Shown piece after piece: positions 33,907 through 44,320 of a stretch of 64,000 bases of DNA. Location: contig CM060972.1 of NCBI GenBank assembly GCA_030765045.1, positions 61,047,773 through 61,111,772 of the forward strand, in the 5' to 3' direction. A model generated the notes under the pieces. That model had not been told where the DNA came from. It saw only the letters and a list, made by a program, of their open reading frames with translations, and searched no databases. The stretch is from Tenodera sinensis (lineage: Eukaryota > Arthropoda > Insecta > Mantodea > Mantidae). The stretch's first letter is position 1; each line of letters opens with the position of its first letter. Position numbers and translations under genes: made by a program.

Positions 33907-34498
33907 TGTTGTTGTTAGCTAATGCTGGATTTCTGACAATGAAGTCATTAATCTTCTTGCTCTCCAATATTTTTCACTGATATTGAAGAGAGCAATAGCA
34001 GTAATAGTAACCGCTTTTTAGAGAGCACCATATTTTTATGTTTTGGCGGTCACATCGCTCTCTCACAACCTCCAGAATGTCTGGAGGACCACACCTGTCG
34101 TTGGTTTACGGGTCTCACCGACCTGACCGGGAGAGTTATCAAAATAAATTCACTGACTATATCCTCTGATTACCAATCAGAGGACGTATTACATGCCATG
34201 ACAGGTCAGCATGTTAGGGGTTAACATTTTATAGAGAAATTAGAGAAATGGAGAGGTTGGAAAAATAAAGACTCCCTAGCCCTCGGGAACCCTAATAGCA
34301 TCAGGGTCGGAAGAGAACAAGAGATGACCAAGGTAAGGTCAGATAGAAAAGTTACAGTGAGGAGCAAAACACCAGTAAGTGGAAGTAATGTTCTGCTCAG
34401 CTTGGGTACCTTGTGGTTGCCATTCACATATCCCCTAGATGGAGACCCCTGTTGTTGTTAGCTAATGCTGGATTTCTGACAATGAAGTCATTAATCCT
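33907..34498 (-). mobile_element. Short LINE-derived retroelement as head-to-tail dimer
   Basis: A single 14-bp duplication CCATTTTAAAATGT (33893-33906, 34499-34512) encloses, on the minus strand, a 48-bp 3'-end fragment (GATTAATGACTTCATTGTC to AACAACAAC, 34498-34451) joined directly to a full unit starting CAGGGGTCTCCATCTAGGGG and ending AGCTAACAACAACAAC at 33907. The full unit (~545 bp) is noncoding and holds CTCCCGGTCAGGTCGGTGAG and GACAGGTGTGGTCCTCCAGA. Confidence 0.88.
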
Positions 34499-34893
34499 CC
34501 ATTTTAAAATGTACTTAACCTGATGGTAAAAGTATATCTAGAATGTTATAGTTTCATTTGAATTAACAAATCAGCACCTCCAGTAGATTGTGATGAACTT
34601 TTAGGATGATTCTTCTACTTAATGAGCATGTAATGGGAAGCCATACTTCTATTTTCAGCTAGCTTGTCTGTAGTTCAGATGTAGTATTTAAATCTCTGAA
34701 ACACTGATCCTTTCCATTTTCTTTTCTTTTCCTTTGCTGCCTCTTACTGCTTTTTTCCCAACCTTCCTTATCAATTTTTATCATTTTGCTCAGTGTCTTG
34801 GAAGAATACTGATGCATAGCCATCTTGCAACACAAAAATGAATACACACTCTAAACTAAAATGCCATAACTAACATGGTAAAGTAACCATGTA

Positions 34894-35299
34894 CAGTGTC
34901 CCACTTGCTACCGAACCCGACATGAATTGTAATAACTCAAATACTAATGGAGATATTGCAGTGATATTTGAAGACCATTTACCTCATTCTGTGAGAAATG
35001 TGGATAACATCATAACAGATGCTGGAAGTGGCCAACATTTGCATCCAGGCAAGATTGCATTCGCCGGACCATATTATCGGATGTCTTCGCTAAGATGTCC
35101 GCGTTTATTGCCTGGATCTCTGTGCGTATGTTTTCTTTCAAAGTGTAAATTGTACTGAACTTCAACAACGCACACGCAATAATCACAAAGAAGATAAAAT
35201 AAATGTATTGTTGCTGATGTCTTTTTTCACAACAATATCTCCGTTATTATTGGAATTATTACAATTCACGTCAGGTTCGGTAGCGAGTGGGACACACTG
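34894..35299. mobile_element. Mariner/Tc1-type MITE
   Basis: TA flanks (34892-34893, 35300-35301) and ~70-bp TIRs: CAGTGTCCCACTTGCTACCG, then GAATTGTAATAACTC, inverted at the right end with few changes. 406 bp, no transposase. Confidence 0.85.
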
Positions 35300-35469
35300 T
35301 ATTAAAAATCAAGTAATTGCAAAAACATAAAAGAACAACTATGATTTCACTCGAAGTTAAAAAGATTTCATGGCCAGTGTCATTAAATAAAATTTTTTAA
35401 TAAATAGAAAATCTTAGTCTTCAAACATAAAGATAACTTCAATAGGAAGAAACCAAGCACCTAAATAAA

Positions 35470-36291
35470 GCTTGGCATCCAGCATTGTATAAAGCACACA
35501 AGAAACCTGACCAGAAACAAATCCAAGAATCTTACAATATTAAGGATGTATTATTCCAAACAAAATTTCAACGGATACTGTGGTGGATACCAGCACATGT
35601 GGGAGTGATTGGTAATGAGACTGCAGACTTTCTAGCCAAAAAGGGTGCAGTGTTACACTCAAAACCTATGAAGTCTTGTGATTTAGATGTGAAACTAAAA
35701 AATGTCAAAATTAGTATAGAACAAAAATACCAACATAATATTCAAAAGGAAATTTCCAATAAAAATTATTCTAACATAAAAGAAATAGTACAAAATATAA
35801 ATTTCCCAAGGAAAGAAGCAGTTGCTCACTGGCCACTGGACATGTTTGGCAGAACATCTGCATAGGTTTGGTTTTATAAGTGACAATGCATGTAAGATCT
35901 GCAATGCTGACAAGAGTTGAAATGGAGAACACCTACTGGAATGCCCAGAATTGAGGAAAGCTGTACCAAATGAGATACATAATTTATATTGGCTGGCTAG
36001 GGAAAAATAGATGGCTCAAAATGTGGCACATTAGATCAACAATGCAAATCCAGGATCTTCCATCAACAGCCTCAGCCACAGTAAATGCCAGCATATCAAC
36101 ACCAACCATAGACAATGGAAGCAGCCTCCACTTTAGCCCAGTCCAGGGGCAGCCTAACCAATAAACAAAGACAGGACCAACTGCCCATCCATGTCATGTG
36201 CATAAAGCCTGTGAAACCAAAAGGCTCCATATCAGTCCGTCACCAAGACTAGCAGAATACTATGGCCATGCCACTGAGAATGTTAGATGCA
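35470..36291 (+). pseudogene. 3' end of an older LINE (RNase H, zinc motif, 3' UTR)
   Basis: Frame 35485-35865 includes LWWIPAHVGVIGNETADFLA and FPRKEAVAHWPLD of a LINE RNase H/C-terminal region; past a shift LAEHLHRFGFISDNACKIC and NGEHLLECPEL give the CxxC-H-C motif. The following noncoding 3' region is interrupted by the intact LINE and resumes at 40494. Confidence 0.75.
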
Positions 36292-36307
36292 GCTTTGCAC
36301 AAAATGT

Positions 36308-39300
36308 TGTTGTTGTTGTTGTTGTTTTCTAGTGCCTTGCATCTGGCAATGAAGCCATTAGCACTCGTGCTTTCCAATACTTTTGAACTGTAGTTTCTTC
36401 TGATCTTAATGCTTCACAGGTCTTCAAGTGTTCTTCATTCATTTCTGCTGGATCGTTACACAGGACACATATCGGTGAGGCTGAGATACCTATTCTGTAG
36501 AGATGACTTGCCAAGCAGTCATGATTTGTCAATAGTCGGAAGGCTGCAACAGCTGTTTTCCTTGGTCTCTGGGGGATTATATCTGGATTGGAAAGTAGTG
36601 TAATCCATTTTTTATCTTTGGCATTTGTTTCTATTTCTTGTAGGTATGAATGACAAAAATTTTTAATGATCAAGCGTTTTATTGAGGAATATGAGAAATT
36701 GAATTTAGACTTTTGTGTTATTGTTGTGGCTTTCTTTGCAAGTGAGTCTGCAGCTTCGTTCCCCATGACTCCACAGTGTGCTGGAATCCATTGGAGATGA
36801 ACAGTCTTATTAACTTTTTGGAGTTGTGTTAACATTTTGTAGCATTCTCTAATTTTTGTTGACTTCTTTGTAGTATTTGAACATATTCCCTGAATTGCAG
36901 CTTTAGAATCCGAAAGAATTACTGCCTTGTTAAATTTATTTAAGGGAAGATTTAATAATTGTCGGAGAGCAATGTATATAGCCTCTATTTCTCCATCATA
37001 ATTTGTTGTGTCTCTGCCAACAGAATGATAAAAGGAAAAATGTGAACATGTAACTCCAGCTCCAGTAAGGTTTTCCTTCGAGGATCCATCAGTATATATG
37101 TGCAGCCATTCTTCTGTGGGATACCTAGTATTGATTGTTTCCAGAGCTAGAAGTTTTTGTATTTCTTTTGGTGTGTCTGATTTACTTATTTCCTCTATTA
37201 ATTCCAAATTGAAGGTAGGTTGCAATAATTCCAATGGATTTTCTCTAATAAGTAGATTTTCTCTGGTGTTAGGAATGTTCAATTTGGATTTAATCTGTGT
37301 TACCTTTTCTAGGAAACTACTATGAGTTTTAAGGATTGAAGGGGGGAGGTTCTCTTTTGTCCATTTAGAGTTTGGCAGTCGTAACATTTTCTCGTGTTGG
37401 AGCAATGCTTGTTCTTCTATTTTTGTTGTTATTGATGGGGTCCGTGTTAAGGCAAGCATGGCATCAATAGGTGTGGATTTAACTGCTCCAGTGATTAGGC
37501 GAAGAGCCTGATTTTGTATTTGTTCAAGTTTATTGATGTTAGCATTTGCTGCTGTTATTAAAGCTTCAGAACAGTACAAGAGGTTTGGTTTAATATACAT
37601 TTTGTATGTTGTGTTAAGGACTCTCCTTGAGCAGCCCCATTTAGCACCAGCTAACCTTTTCAGGATTTGCAATTTCTTTTCAACCTTTTCTGAGATGTTT
37701 GTTATATGTTTTTTCCAACTTAGCTTTCTGTCGAAAGTGATGCCTAAGTATTTGGCATCATCAACTGCTTTGAGTGGTTTACCATTATAATTTATGCTAA
37801 TATTAACTGGTTTGTATTTTAGTGTAAATAATTCATAATTTGTTTTTTCCACATTGATAGTCATGAGGTTTTTGGAGCTCCATTCATGTACTTTGTTTAG
37901 GGCTGTTTCTATTCTGTCTTTAATTAATTCAGGTTTTTTTGAAGAGCCTGAAGTCCAAATGACTACATCGTCAGCAAATAGAGCAATTTTGGTTTCTAAA
38001 GTTTTTATTATTGATGGAAGGTCATTTATATATATGTTAAAGAGTGTTGTGCTCAGAACAGCACCTTGTGGAAGTCCTCGGTGTGTTTGTTTATATTTGG
38101 AAATGTATGTATTATATTTTGTGGCACAAAATCTTTGTGAAATAAACTGAGTTATCCACTTAAGCATGTTACTTTTCACACCTATTGATTGCAACTTATC
38201 AACTAATTTATTTCTCCAGACTGAGTCATATGCTGATTTAAAATCAATGAATACTGCCAAGGTATCCTCCTTTCTATTGAAAGCTTCCTTGATGTCTTGG
38301 CTTAGTAGGAGTACATTTTCACTTGTACTATGATTCTGTCTGAAGCCGGTCTGTGAACTATTAATTAAGTTGTAATATTCTAGGAACCAGTTAAGTCTAG
38401 ATGCCACCATTCTTTCCATCACTTTTGCAATAACACTGGTCAAAGATATTGGTCTGAAACTATTAATATTGTTTGAGGGTTTGTTTTTCTTTAAAATCGG
38501 GATGATAATGGCTTTTTTCCAGTCGGAAGGTACAGTCATTCTCCAACACGTGTTATACAGTTTAAGTAGGATTTCTTTTCCTTTCCTGCCAAGGTGTTTA
38601 ATAAACTCTGGATGGATCTTGTCAGGTCCAGGAGATTTTTTGTTCTGTAATTGTTCTATTGCTAAATCCAGTTCTGTTTCATTAAAATCCTGAATAAAAA
38701 TATCATTTCGTATACCTTTTGGCTTACTAGTTTCTCTGATAGTTTTTTGGATAGCCTTATCTTGTTTTTTATACGCTTGGGGTACTCTTTGTGACTGAGC
38801 ATAAAACTTGTTAAGGGATTCTGCTATTTCCCTATCTGTAGTTAAGCTTTTGTTATTATATTTTAATGGTTCAGTTGTATTTTTTGATAATTTTGTTTTA
38901 TTAAGGAATTTGTATATTTTATTTCCATCTTTCCTATAGTCCATATGTTCTACAAAATTTGTGAAACTGGCCCTTTTTGCTGTAATTAATTCTTTCTTAA
39001 AAATGGCTGCTTTTCTTCTCCAGTTTTGTACATCTTCTGGACACTTGGTTCTTTCAGCTTTGACTCTTGCTATATTTCTTTCGTGTTTTAACTTAGATAA
39101 AGATGGAGACCAAAAGTAGCTATATTTCTTTAACTTTCCTTTGGGGATATGTGTTTTGGCTGCTGTCAATAATATTTCACAAATTTTTTTATTCATTTCA
39201 TCTGTTGACTTGAACTCTGATTCTAACAGTATATTACACTTCCCTTCTATCTCATTTTGGAAACTGGACCAATCTGCTGTTTTAAAATTCCAAGAAGTTT

Positions 39301-40477
39301 TAACTTTTGGTTTGTTACTTTTATTTATTAGACCTCTTATGGAGTTTATGGTGATTCTGTGGCCTGAACCTGGGTCTTCTATTATTTCTCTTTTTGTATT
39401 GTCAATTATGTCAGATGACACCATCAGAAGGTCAGGATTTGTACCCGAACCATTATAATGAAGGTAAGTGGGTGGATCATTTGGATTAAATATTAATTCC
39501 ATTGTTGACGAGTTTAATAGGTCTTCTATGACTCTTCCTGCTGAATTTATATCTCTGTAGCCCCACCTAGGGGAGTGTGCATTAAAATCACCTATTAAAA
39601 TACTTTTGGGTTCTATGGGAATAGAATTTAGATCTAGTGTATTGTCTGGAGGATTGTAGATACTGTAAATTCTATAGTGGTAGTTACTTTTCCATACTTC
39701 AATTTTAACTATTTCTGATTTATCTTGTTCTTCCATTGTTTTTTGGATTTGGATAGTAGCTTTCATATTTCTTTTAATCCCTGTAAGAATACCACTTGCT
39801 ATTTGACGAGCCTTTGGAAGTATATGTGTAGTGTACTGATCCATTTCAAAGTATATTTCCTGTTCTTGTGATATATTGGCTTCTTGTACTGTGAAGACAT
39901 CTATATCTTGGTCTTTTAATATTTTCATTAGCTCTTGTTTTTTAGGCTGGGACATGCCTCCTGCATTCCATTGTAGAATTCTTAAAGTATTGGAACAATG
40001 ATGAAATTTGCCTAAAGATGTCCCCACCCGGAGATCCGATTGGGGGACAGTTTTAACTCCGGAATGTTTATCTTTAGGACTCATATTCATGTATGTGGCT
40101 TTCATGTAACTGTTTTCTTAACGGGCACCAGTTTTACAATGTGGCAGTTACATCACCCGACTTAAACCCCCATTTTGCAAGGGGGACCACACCTATCGTT
40201 GGTCAACGGGTCCATCGGACCTAGCCGGGAGGACTAAATAGATGATATTTAGATCCACCGACCTTCCCCTCATGTGCCTCTGAGGGACGCTGTTGTGCTG
40301 TGATAGGGCAGCACATATGTAAATGACATTTCCTCCATATTAGATGAAACAGTTATACCGCTGTGATTCGGTCCCCAGAGCCTCATCTGTTAAAAGCAGG
40401 GTGCACCACGGGCAGGATGAGGATGGGAATTGGGTAGGAGAGGCTATAGGAGGCGCATCACTACCCCTTACTACCCC
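36308..40477 (-). mobile_element. Full-length LINE (EEP-RT-RNase H), 16-bp duplications
   Basis: GCTTTGCACAAAATGT is present exactly at 36292-36307 and 40478-40493. On the minus strand the element starts GGGGTAGTAAGGGGTAGTGA, has a ~370-bp leader containing CCTCCCGGCTAGGTCC and AGGTGTGGTCCCCCTTGC, one long ORF, and ends with (AAC)n after CTAG. It is inserted into the 3' region of an older LINE, antisense to FAM120A. Perfect duplications and an intact ORF mark it as the youngest insertion in the window. Confidence 0.95.
36329..40105 (-). CDS. LINE polyprotein: endonuclease, reverse transcriptase, RNase H
   Basis: 1258 codons without a break. Residues ~43-260 form an AP-type endonuclease (ILQWNAGG, VQEANI, LIGDFNAHSPRWG, NPDLLMVSS, SGHR). 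Residues ~490-730 are reverse transcriptase (SPGPDKIHPEF, VFIDFKSAYDSVW, RGLPQGAVLSTTLFNIYIND, LFADDVVIW with the catalytic FADD). Residues ~1000-1130 are RNase H (IYTDGSS, YDGEIEAIYIAL, ILSDSKAAI, WIPAHCGVMGNEAAD). The C-terminus has CVLCNDPAEMNEEHLKTC. All catalytic acidic residues I can check are present, so it is probably functional. There is no separate ORF1, only a ~40-residue N-terminal extension. Order of domains places it in the I/Jockey group with RNase H; the clade is not resolved by eye. Confidence 0.95.
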   Translation of the reverse strand: MKATYMNMSPKDKHSGVKTVPQSDLRVGTSLGKFHHCSNTLRILQWNAGGMSQPKKQELMKILKDQDIDVFTVQEANISQEQEIYFEMDQYTTHILPKARQIASGILTGIKRNMKATIQIQKTMEEQDKSEIVKIEVWKSNYHYRIYSIYNPPDNTLDLNSIPIEPKSILIGDFNAHSPRWGYRDINSAGRVIEDLLNSSTMELIFNPNDPPTYLHYNGSGTNPDLLMVSSDIIDNTKREIIEDPGSGHRITINSIRGLINKSNKPKVKTSWNFKTADWSSFQNEIEGKCNILLESEFKSTDEMNKKICEILLTAAKTHIPKGKLKKYSYFWSPSLSKLKHERNIARVKAERTKCPEDVQNWRRKAAIFKKELITAKRASFTNFVEHMDYRKDGNKIYKFLNKTKLSKNTTEPLKYNNKSLTTDREIAESLNKFYAQSQRVPQAYKKQDKAIQKTIRETSKPKGIRNDIFIQDFNETELDLAIEQLQNKKSPGPDKIHPEFIKHLGRKGKEILLKLYNTCWRMTVPSDWKKAIIIPILKKNKPSNNINSFRPISLTSVIAKVMERMVASRLNWFLEYYNLINSSQTGFRQNHSTSENVLLLSQDIKEAFNRKEDTLAVFIDFKSAYDSVWRNKLVDKLQSIGVKSNMLKWITQFISQRFCATKYNTYISKYKQTHRGLPQGAVLSTTLFNIYINDLPSIIKTLETKIALFADDVVIWTSGSSKKPELIKDRIETALNKVHEWSSKNLMTINVEKTNYELFTLKYKPVNISINYNGKPLKAVDDAKYLGITFDRKLSWKKHITNISEKVEKKLQILKRLAGAKWGCSRRVLNTTYKMYIKPNLLYCSEALITAANANINKLEQIQNQALRLITGAVKSTPIDAMLALTRTPSITTKIEEQALLQHEKMLRLPNSKWTKENLPPSILKTHSSFLEKVTQIKSKLNIPNTRENLLIRENPLELLQPTFNLELIEEISKSDTPKEIQKLLALETINTRYPTEEWLHIYTDGSSKENLTGAGVTCSHFSFYHSVGRDTTNYDGEIEAIYIALRQLLNLPLNKFNKAVILSDSKAAIQGICSNTTKKSTKIRECYKMLTQLQKVNKTVHLQWIPAHCGVMGNEAADSLAKKATTITQKSKFNFSYSSIKRLIIKNFCHSYLQEIETNAKDKKWITLLSNPDIIPQRPRKTAVAAFRLLTNHDCLASHLYRIGISASPICVLCNDPAEMNEEHLKTCEALRSEETTVQKYWKARVLMASLPDARH

Positions 40478-40821
40478 GCTTTGCACAAAATGTCTGGAAG
40501 GATATTTTCCACTAGACCATGGCCCACAAGCCCAGATAATCATTTTCTATTTAGTATCTACATTGTTATTTTAATTACATTATCTGTATTTCAAATTGAA
40601 CTATTTAAATAACATGCAAAACAGTACCTCAAGTTTTTGGGCATAAGAGATACTTTGAATTTGGAGAGATTTTAAGTTAACTAATTTCAAATTATTGAGA
40701 TTCAAGTATATGATTATTTAAATGTTTGCTCCTTATGTACATGAATGCTCTTCCATGGAGACATGTCTTTTTATTACATGCCGATATGTTGTAATCTGAT
40801 CTATGTTATGATTTATTACAG

Positions 40822-40936
40822 ATATATTATGTCCTTCAGTGATAAGAAAATCCTACGTAAACCAGAGTTGGATGCATTTATTGCTCAAGCATTTTCACCT
40901 GAACTTATGAATGTTCATTATTTGCAAGAATTACAG
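40822..40936 (+). CDS. FAM120A: FAM120A homolog, exon
   Basis: Acceptor ATTTATTACAG; one base completes Arg, then YIMSFSDKKILRKPELDAF and IAQAFSPELMNVHYLQELQ, phase 0 before donor GTATGC. RY followed by ILR-xELDAFLAQA is typical of the family. The 7.5 kb upstream intron contains the intact LINE in antisense. Confidence 0.95.
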
Positions 40937-41049
40937 GTATGCAACAGTGGGGAACATTTTCATTTATCATAAATACATAACATTGAATATAAAGTCATTA
41001 GAAATCTGACTTCACAATTGAAGTTTTGAGATTACTATGTTTATTACAG

Positions 41050-41350
41050 CTTCCACTTGTGACTAGTCGAGGTGTACAGCTGGCTGCTTTGTTCATGCAA
41101 GGAGTGGAAACTGCTCTTCTGGCTAATGATGCTTGTGGTGCCCCCATACCATGGCTTATGTGTTGTCCATGGCTGTTCTTTGATGGGAAGCTTTTCCACC
41201 ACAAGCTGGCAAGAACTGGTGTTGTAAAGAACTTGCTGGAACTTTGTGACCATCACATTGAGCATGTAGTTAAGGTTGAAAGGATGCGCAAAGCAGTTCT
41301 AGAGGGTCTGAATGTGCAGTTTGCAAGACCACCTCTTCCACAAATGCCAG
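41050..41350 (+). CDS. FAM120A: FAM120A homolog, longest conserved exon
   Basis: Acceptor TTATTACAG, 113 bp after the previous exon. One hundred codons: SRGVQLAALFMQGVETAL, NDACGAPIPWLMCCPWLFFD and GKLFHHKL lead to KVERMRKAVLEGL and RPPLPQMP. The Cys-Cys-Pro-Trp and FDGKLF motifs are shared with vertebrate FAM120A. The donor is GTTTGT, weaker than the GTAAGT-like donors of the neighbours, so some read-through to an in-frame stop at 41455 is conceivable. Confidence 0.95.
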
Positions 41351-42097
41351 GTTTGTACCTATTACAGTATTCCAGAAAAAAAACGGAAAACTCAAAAGTC
41401 ATGAATTTGCAAAAGATATTGAATACTGCAGAAATTAGTAAAAAGTTACTTATGTAGCAGTATTAAGTCCATATATTTTCCATGTGCTTATTTTTACACT
41501 TGCAAAAGAGACTGAGTAAATACCGCAATTTACTGTCACAGCTCTCCACCGAAGTGGTAACTGTGTAAGAGTTTCATGACAATTCCTAGTGCAGAAAGTA
41601 GTATAAAAATTATTTGTATAGCAGTATTAGATTAATAAATTCTCGATGTGCAAATTTTTACACTTGCAAAACAAACTGATTACGTAAGTATCACAATTTA
41701 CTATTGCAGCTCTGCACCGAGGTGATAACTATTAGTTTCACGATAATTCCCAGTGCTGCTTAGTAGTTTTATGCTCAGGCAATTAACAGCATTGTTAATA
41801 TAACTGATAACCAAAAAATATGAGAGAATATTATTAGCATTCTCTATCTTCATTTCATTAGTTTGTCTTTGATGGATCTTGCTAGGACATACGAAATCCT
41901 GTGTTATTTCTTCTCAAAAGCACTGATATGTTTCATAAATTAAATTCCCCAACTGATTCACATTTTCCTGGTAGAGTACAAGGGAATCTCACATCAGAGA
42001 TAAATACCTCAAGGGCAACTTAGAATTGTAAGTTCTTTGTCCCAGGTTTAAGTAATGTTTTAGATGGTAATTGTTATGTTTGTCATACTGGCAAGAT

Positions 42098-42266
42098 GGC
42101 CAAGGTAGCTTAGTGGTTACAGCAGCCACACATGGAGTGGAAGATCCATGGTTCAAATCCTGGTTGTGGCATTGAATTTTTTAGTCATTCCACCTCTCAA
42201 GCATTGCCCACACACGGCTTGTGGGTTTGAAAACACCAACAGTAAGTTTGTTGGCATAAATCAATC
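42098..42266 (+). repeat. tRNA-derived SINE, sense form
   Basis: GGCCAAGGTAGCTTAGTGGTTA (A-box region), ATGGTTCAAATCCTGG (B box), linker TCCACCTCTCAAGCATTGCC and tail GTAAGTTTGTTGGCATAAAT, all in one orientation. No target duplication identified. Confidence 0.8.
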
Positions 42267-42950
42267 ATAATAGTCTAAATGAATGTTTGTGAATATTAAC
42301 AAGTAGTATAGTAGTTTTACTACAAAACTTGGCCAGCAGATCCACGGCCCACCTCGCATACATGTACTGCACAACTTGGCTGGTAGTTGCACAACCCATC
42401 TCATGGTCACATACAGGAATGTCAAATCAAATCTCAAATCACATTAACGATTATCAGAATAAACACACATGTCTTATCACAGGAGATGTTGTAAATGCCA
42501 TCCATCTGCATCAATACATCTACGGCATCTTGCTAGGAAATGTTCATTCTCGTGTATTAGTTCAGCTTCTGTCATAGCGTTAATTTGTCTTCTGATATTT
42601 TGTTTAAACTCTGTTTTCTGCAAGGTACCCCAAGGGATTTTCGAGGTGACCATTCTAACCTTTCGCTGATTTCATCTAATTTCTGTTCTGTATGCACAGG
42701 TCATTTTACCTTTCTTTTCCTATCACAAATTGATTCCATCTTCCAGAATTTATTTGCACACAAATGAACAGTGTCTCTACTCTGAACATGTATACCTGGA
42801 AATTTAGTTTCAAATTGCATTGCAACTTCACTACAAGATGATATAATCACTTACATATTGTACATAAACTCTTTGTTGCACTATATACTGCAACAGATTC
42901 ATTTTGAAAACACTTCAAGGAAAACTAAATACTTCTAAACACTCCTAATG

Positions 42951-43071
42951 TTCTAAAGTAAGAACAAATTAGAAACTAAAAACTTCACTTATCTTAGTGT
43001 TCGAAAAAACTACTTGTAACATTACTAAGATAAGTGAAGTTTTTAATTTCTAATTTGTTCTTACTTTAGAA
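42951..43071. repeat. Hairpin with 47-bp arms
   Basis: TTCTAAAGTAAGAACAAATT...ATCTTAG (42951-42997) and its inverse (43025-43071) differ at one position; 27-nt loop. The arm plus 40 bp beyond the right arm matches 6100-6172 in reverse, which lies in LTR-element-like relic DNA. Confidence 0.88.
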
Positions 43072-43489
43072 TCTTGTTGCTTCACTGTTAATAGCTTCAA
43101 TTTCCTTAATTAACTCCTAATGTTATTCACGTGTGAACTGAACTACAACAGCACAAACCGTCTTAACAAAAGTAGACTGACACATTTGTGATGATAGCAT
43201 GCGTGCAGGGAAATGTAGTGCATCTCACACAGGTTGTGCACCTGCCAGCCAGGTTTTGTAGTAGACATATTGTAGATAGAAGAATAAACTTTACAAGAAT
43301 AGCTCCTAGAAGAGTGATTAGAAAAAGTGAGTGCAAAAATCAGGTTTTTCATACTTAATACATTTTGTAGTAGACTTTGAAGAATTTTAAGACAATTTAT
43401 ACAAGGATTTTCTGGGTTTCTTTTCATGCACTTGTGAAACAGGTATGTTGCATTTACAGTGCACATTGTATATAATGATTCTTTTAAAG

Positions 43490-43779
43490 GTACCCGAATT
43501 TCATTGGCTCCAACAAACATAATGCCTGCTGGTGGTGCTTTGGTGACACCACGCACTCTGCCTGTTGCAAGAGGTGGAAATGGGATGTATCCAACTGCAA
43601 ATGGTGCTGCTCGAGGAATGTTACGCAGGACTGTGCCCACCAGAGGTGGCCAGCTCGAAATAGCTGGTGTTGTTGTAGGCAGCTGGGGGCCAAACTATGG
43701 CAGCAGAGGTGCAGTAAGTGGCCCTCCACATGCCGGACCAATTGGAACTGGACGTAGTGTCAGACTTCTTCCACCTCAG
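43490..43779 (+). CDS. FAM120A: FAM120A homolog, Gly/Arg-rich exon
   Basis: Acceptor CTTTTAAAG. Starts TRISLAPTNIMPAGGALVTP, passes MLRRTVPTRGGQLEIAGVVV and GSWGPNYGSRGAVSG, and ends VRLLPPQ at a codon boundary before GTGAGC. Gly and Arg enrichment and the GG-LEIAG-VVG-W core match the C-terminal RNA-binding region of FAM120A. A cryptic donor-like GTAAGT at 43712-43717 lies inside the exon. Confidence 0.94.
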
Positions 43780-44320
43780 GTGAGCTCTCTTTTCTTGCTG
43801 ATCCCAATTTTAGTGATCAGAAGACCTCTCATAAGTGTTAAATTTATCTGGTTTAGTATTTACACTAAGGAAATTAGTAAAACTTGGGTGATGATTATAA
43901 GAGAAATATGAGTAGGGAAACAGTGAGAGCTTTTGTCAGCCATAGCTTATTGTTATGTGTACTTTTATTGTATAGTTGAACATTGATGTCAGTTTTGAAA
44001 AGTCACTTTCCCAGATATATATCCCGGTAATGGACTAAAAGGATTTCCATTGTAACACAGGTTAATAGTAACTCTCAATCATTCCTTTAAAAATGTACTT
44101 CTCCTTTTGTCATTTATTCAGAAATTTCAATATGAACAAAATTTTTATGTTTTCAATTTGAAGCAATTGAAGCTGGATGTAATTGTATGTCATATCAGAC
44201 AAACTAGAATGTGTTTAGTAACTACAAAGATCATGCCCATCTTAAGGAGTTGTGAAAATGCCATTGGCTATCAAATATGAGAGAAAATGGTACAGGAAGG
44301 AACTGTAGCTAATAGTAATA

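Noticed and set aside
41050..41457. 143-codon open frame running past the FAM120A exon end
   Set aside because: Homology stops at LPPLPQMP-type sequence at 41350 where a GTTTGT donor lies; the remaining 35 codons have no family resemblance. Treated as exon plus intron read-through.
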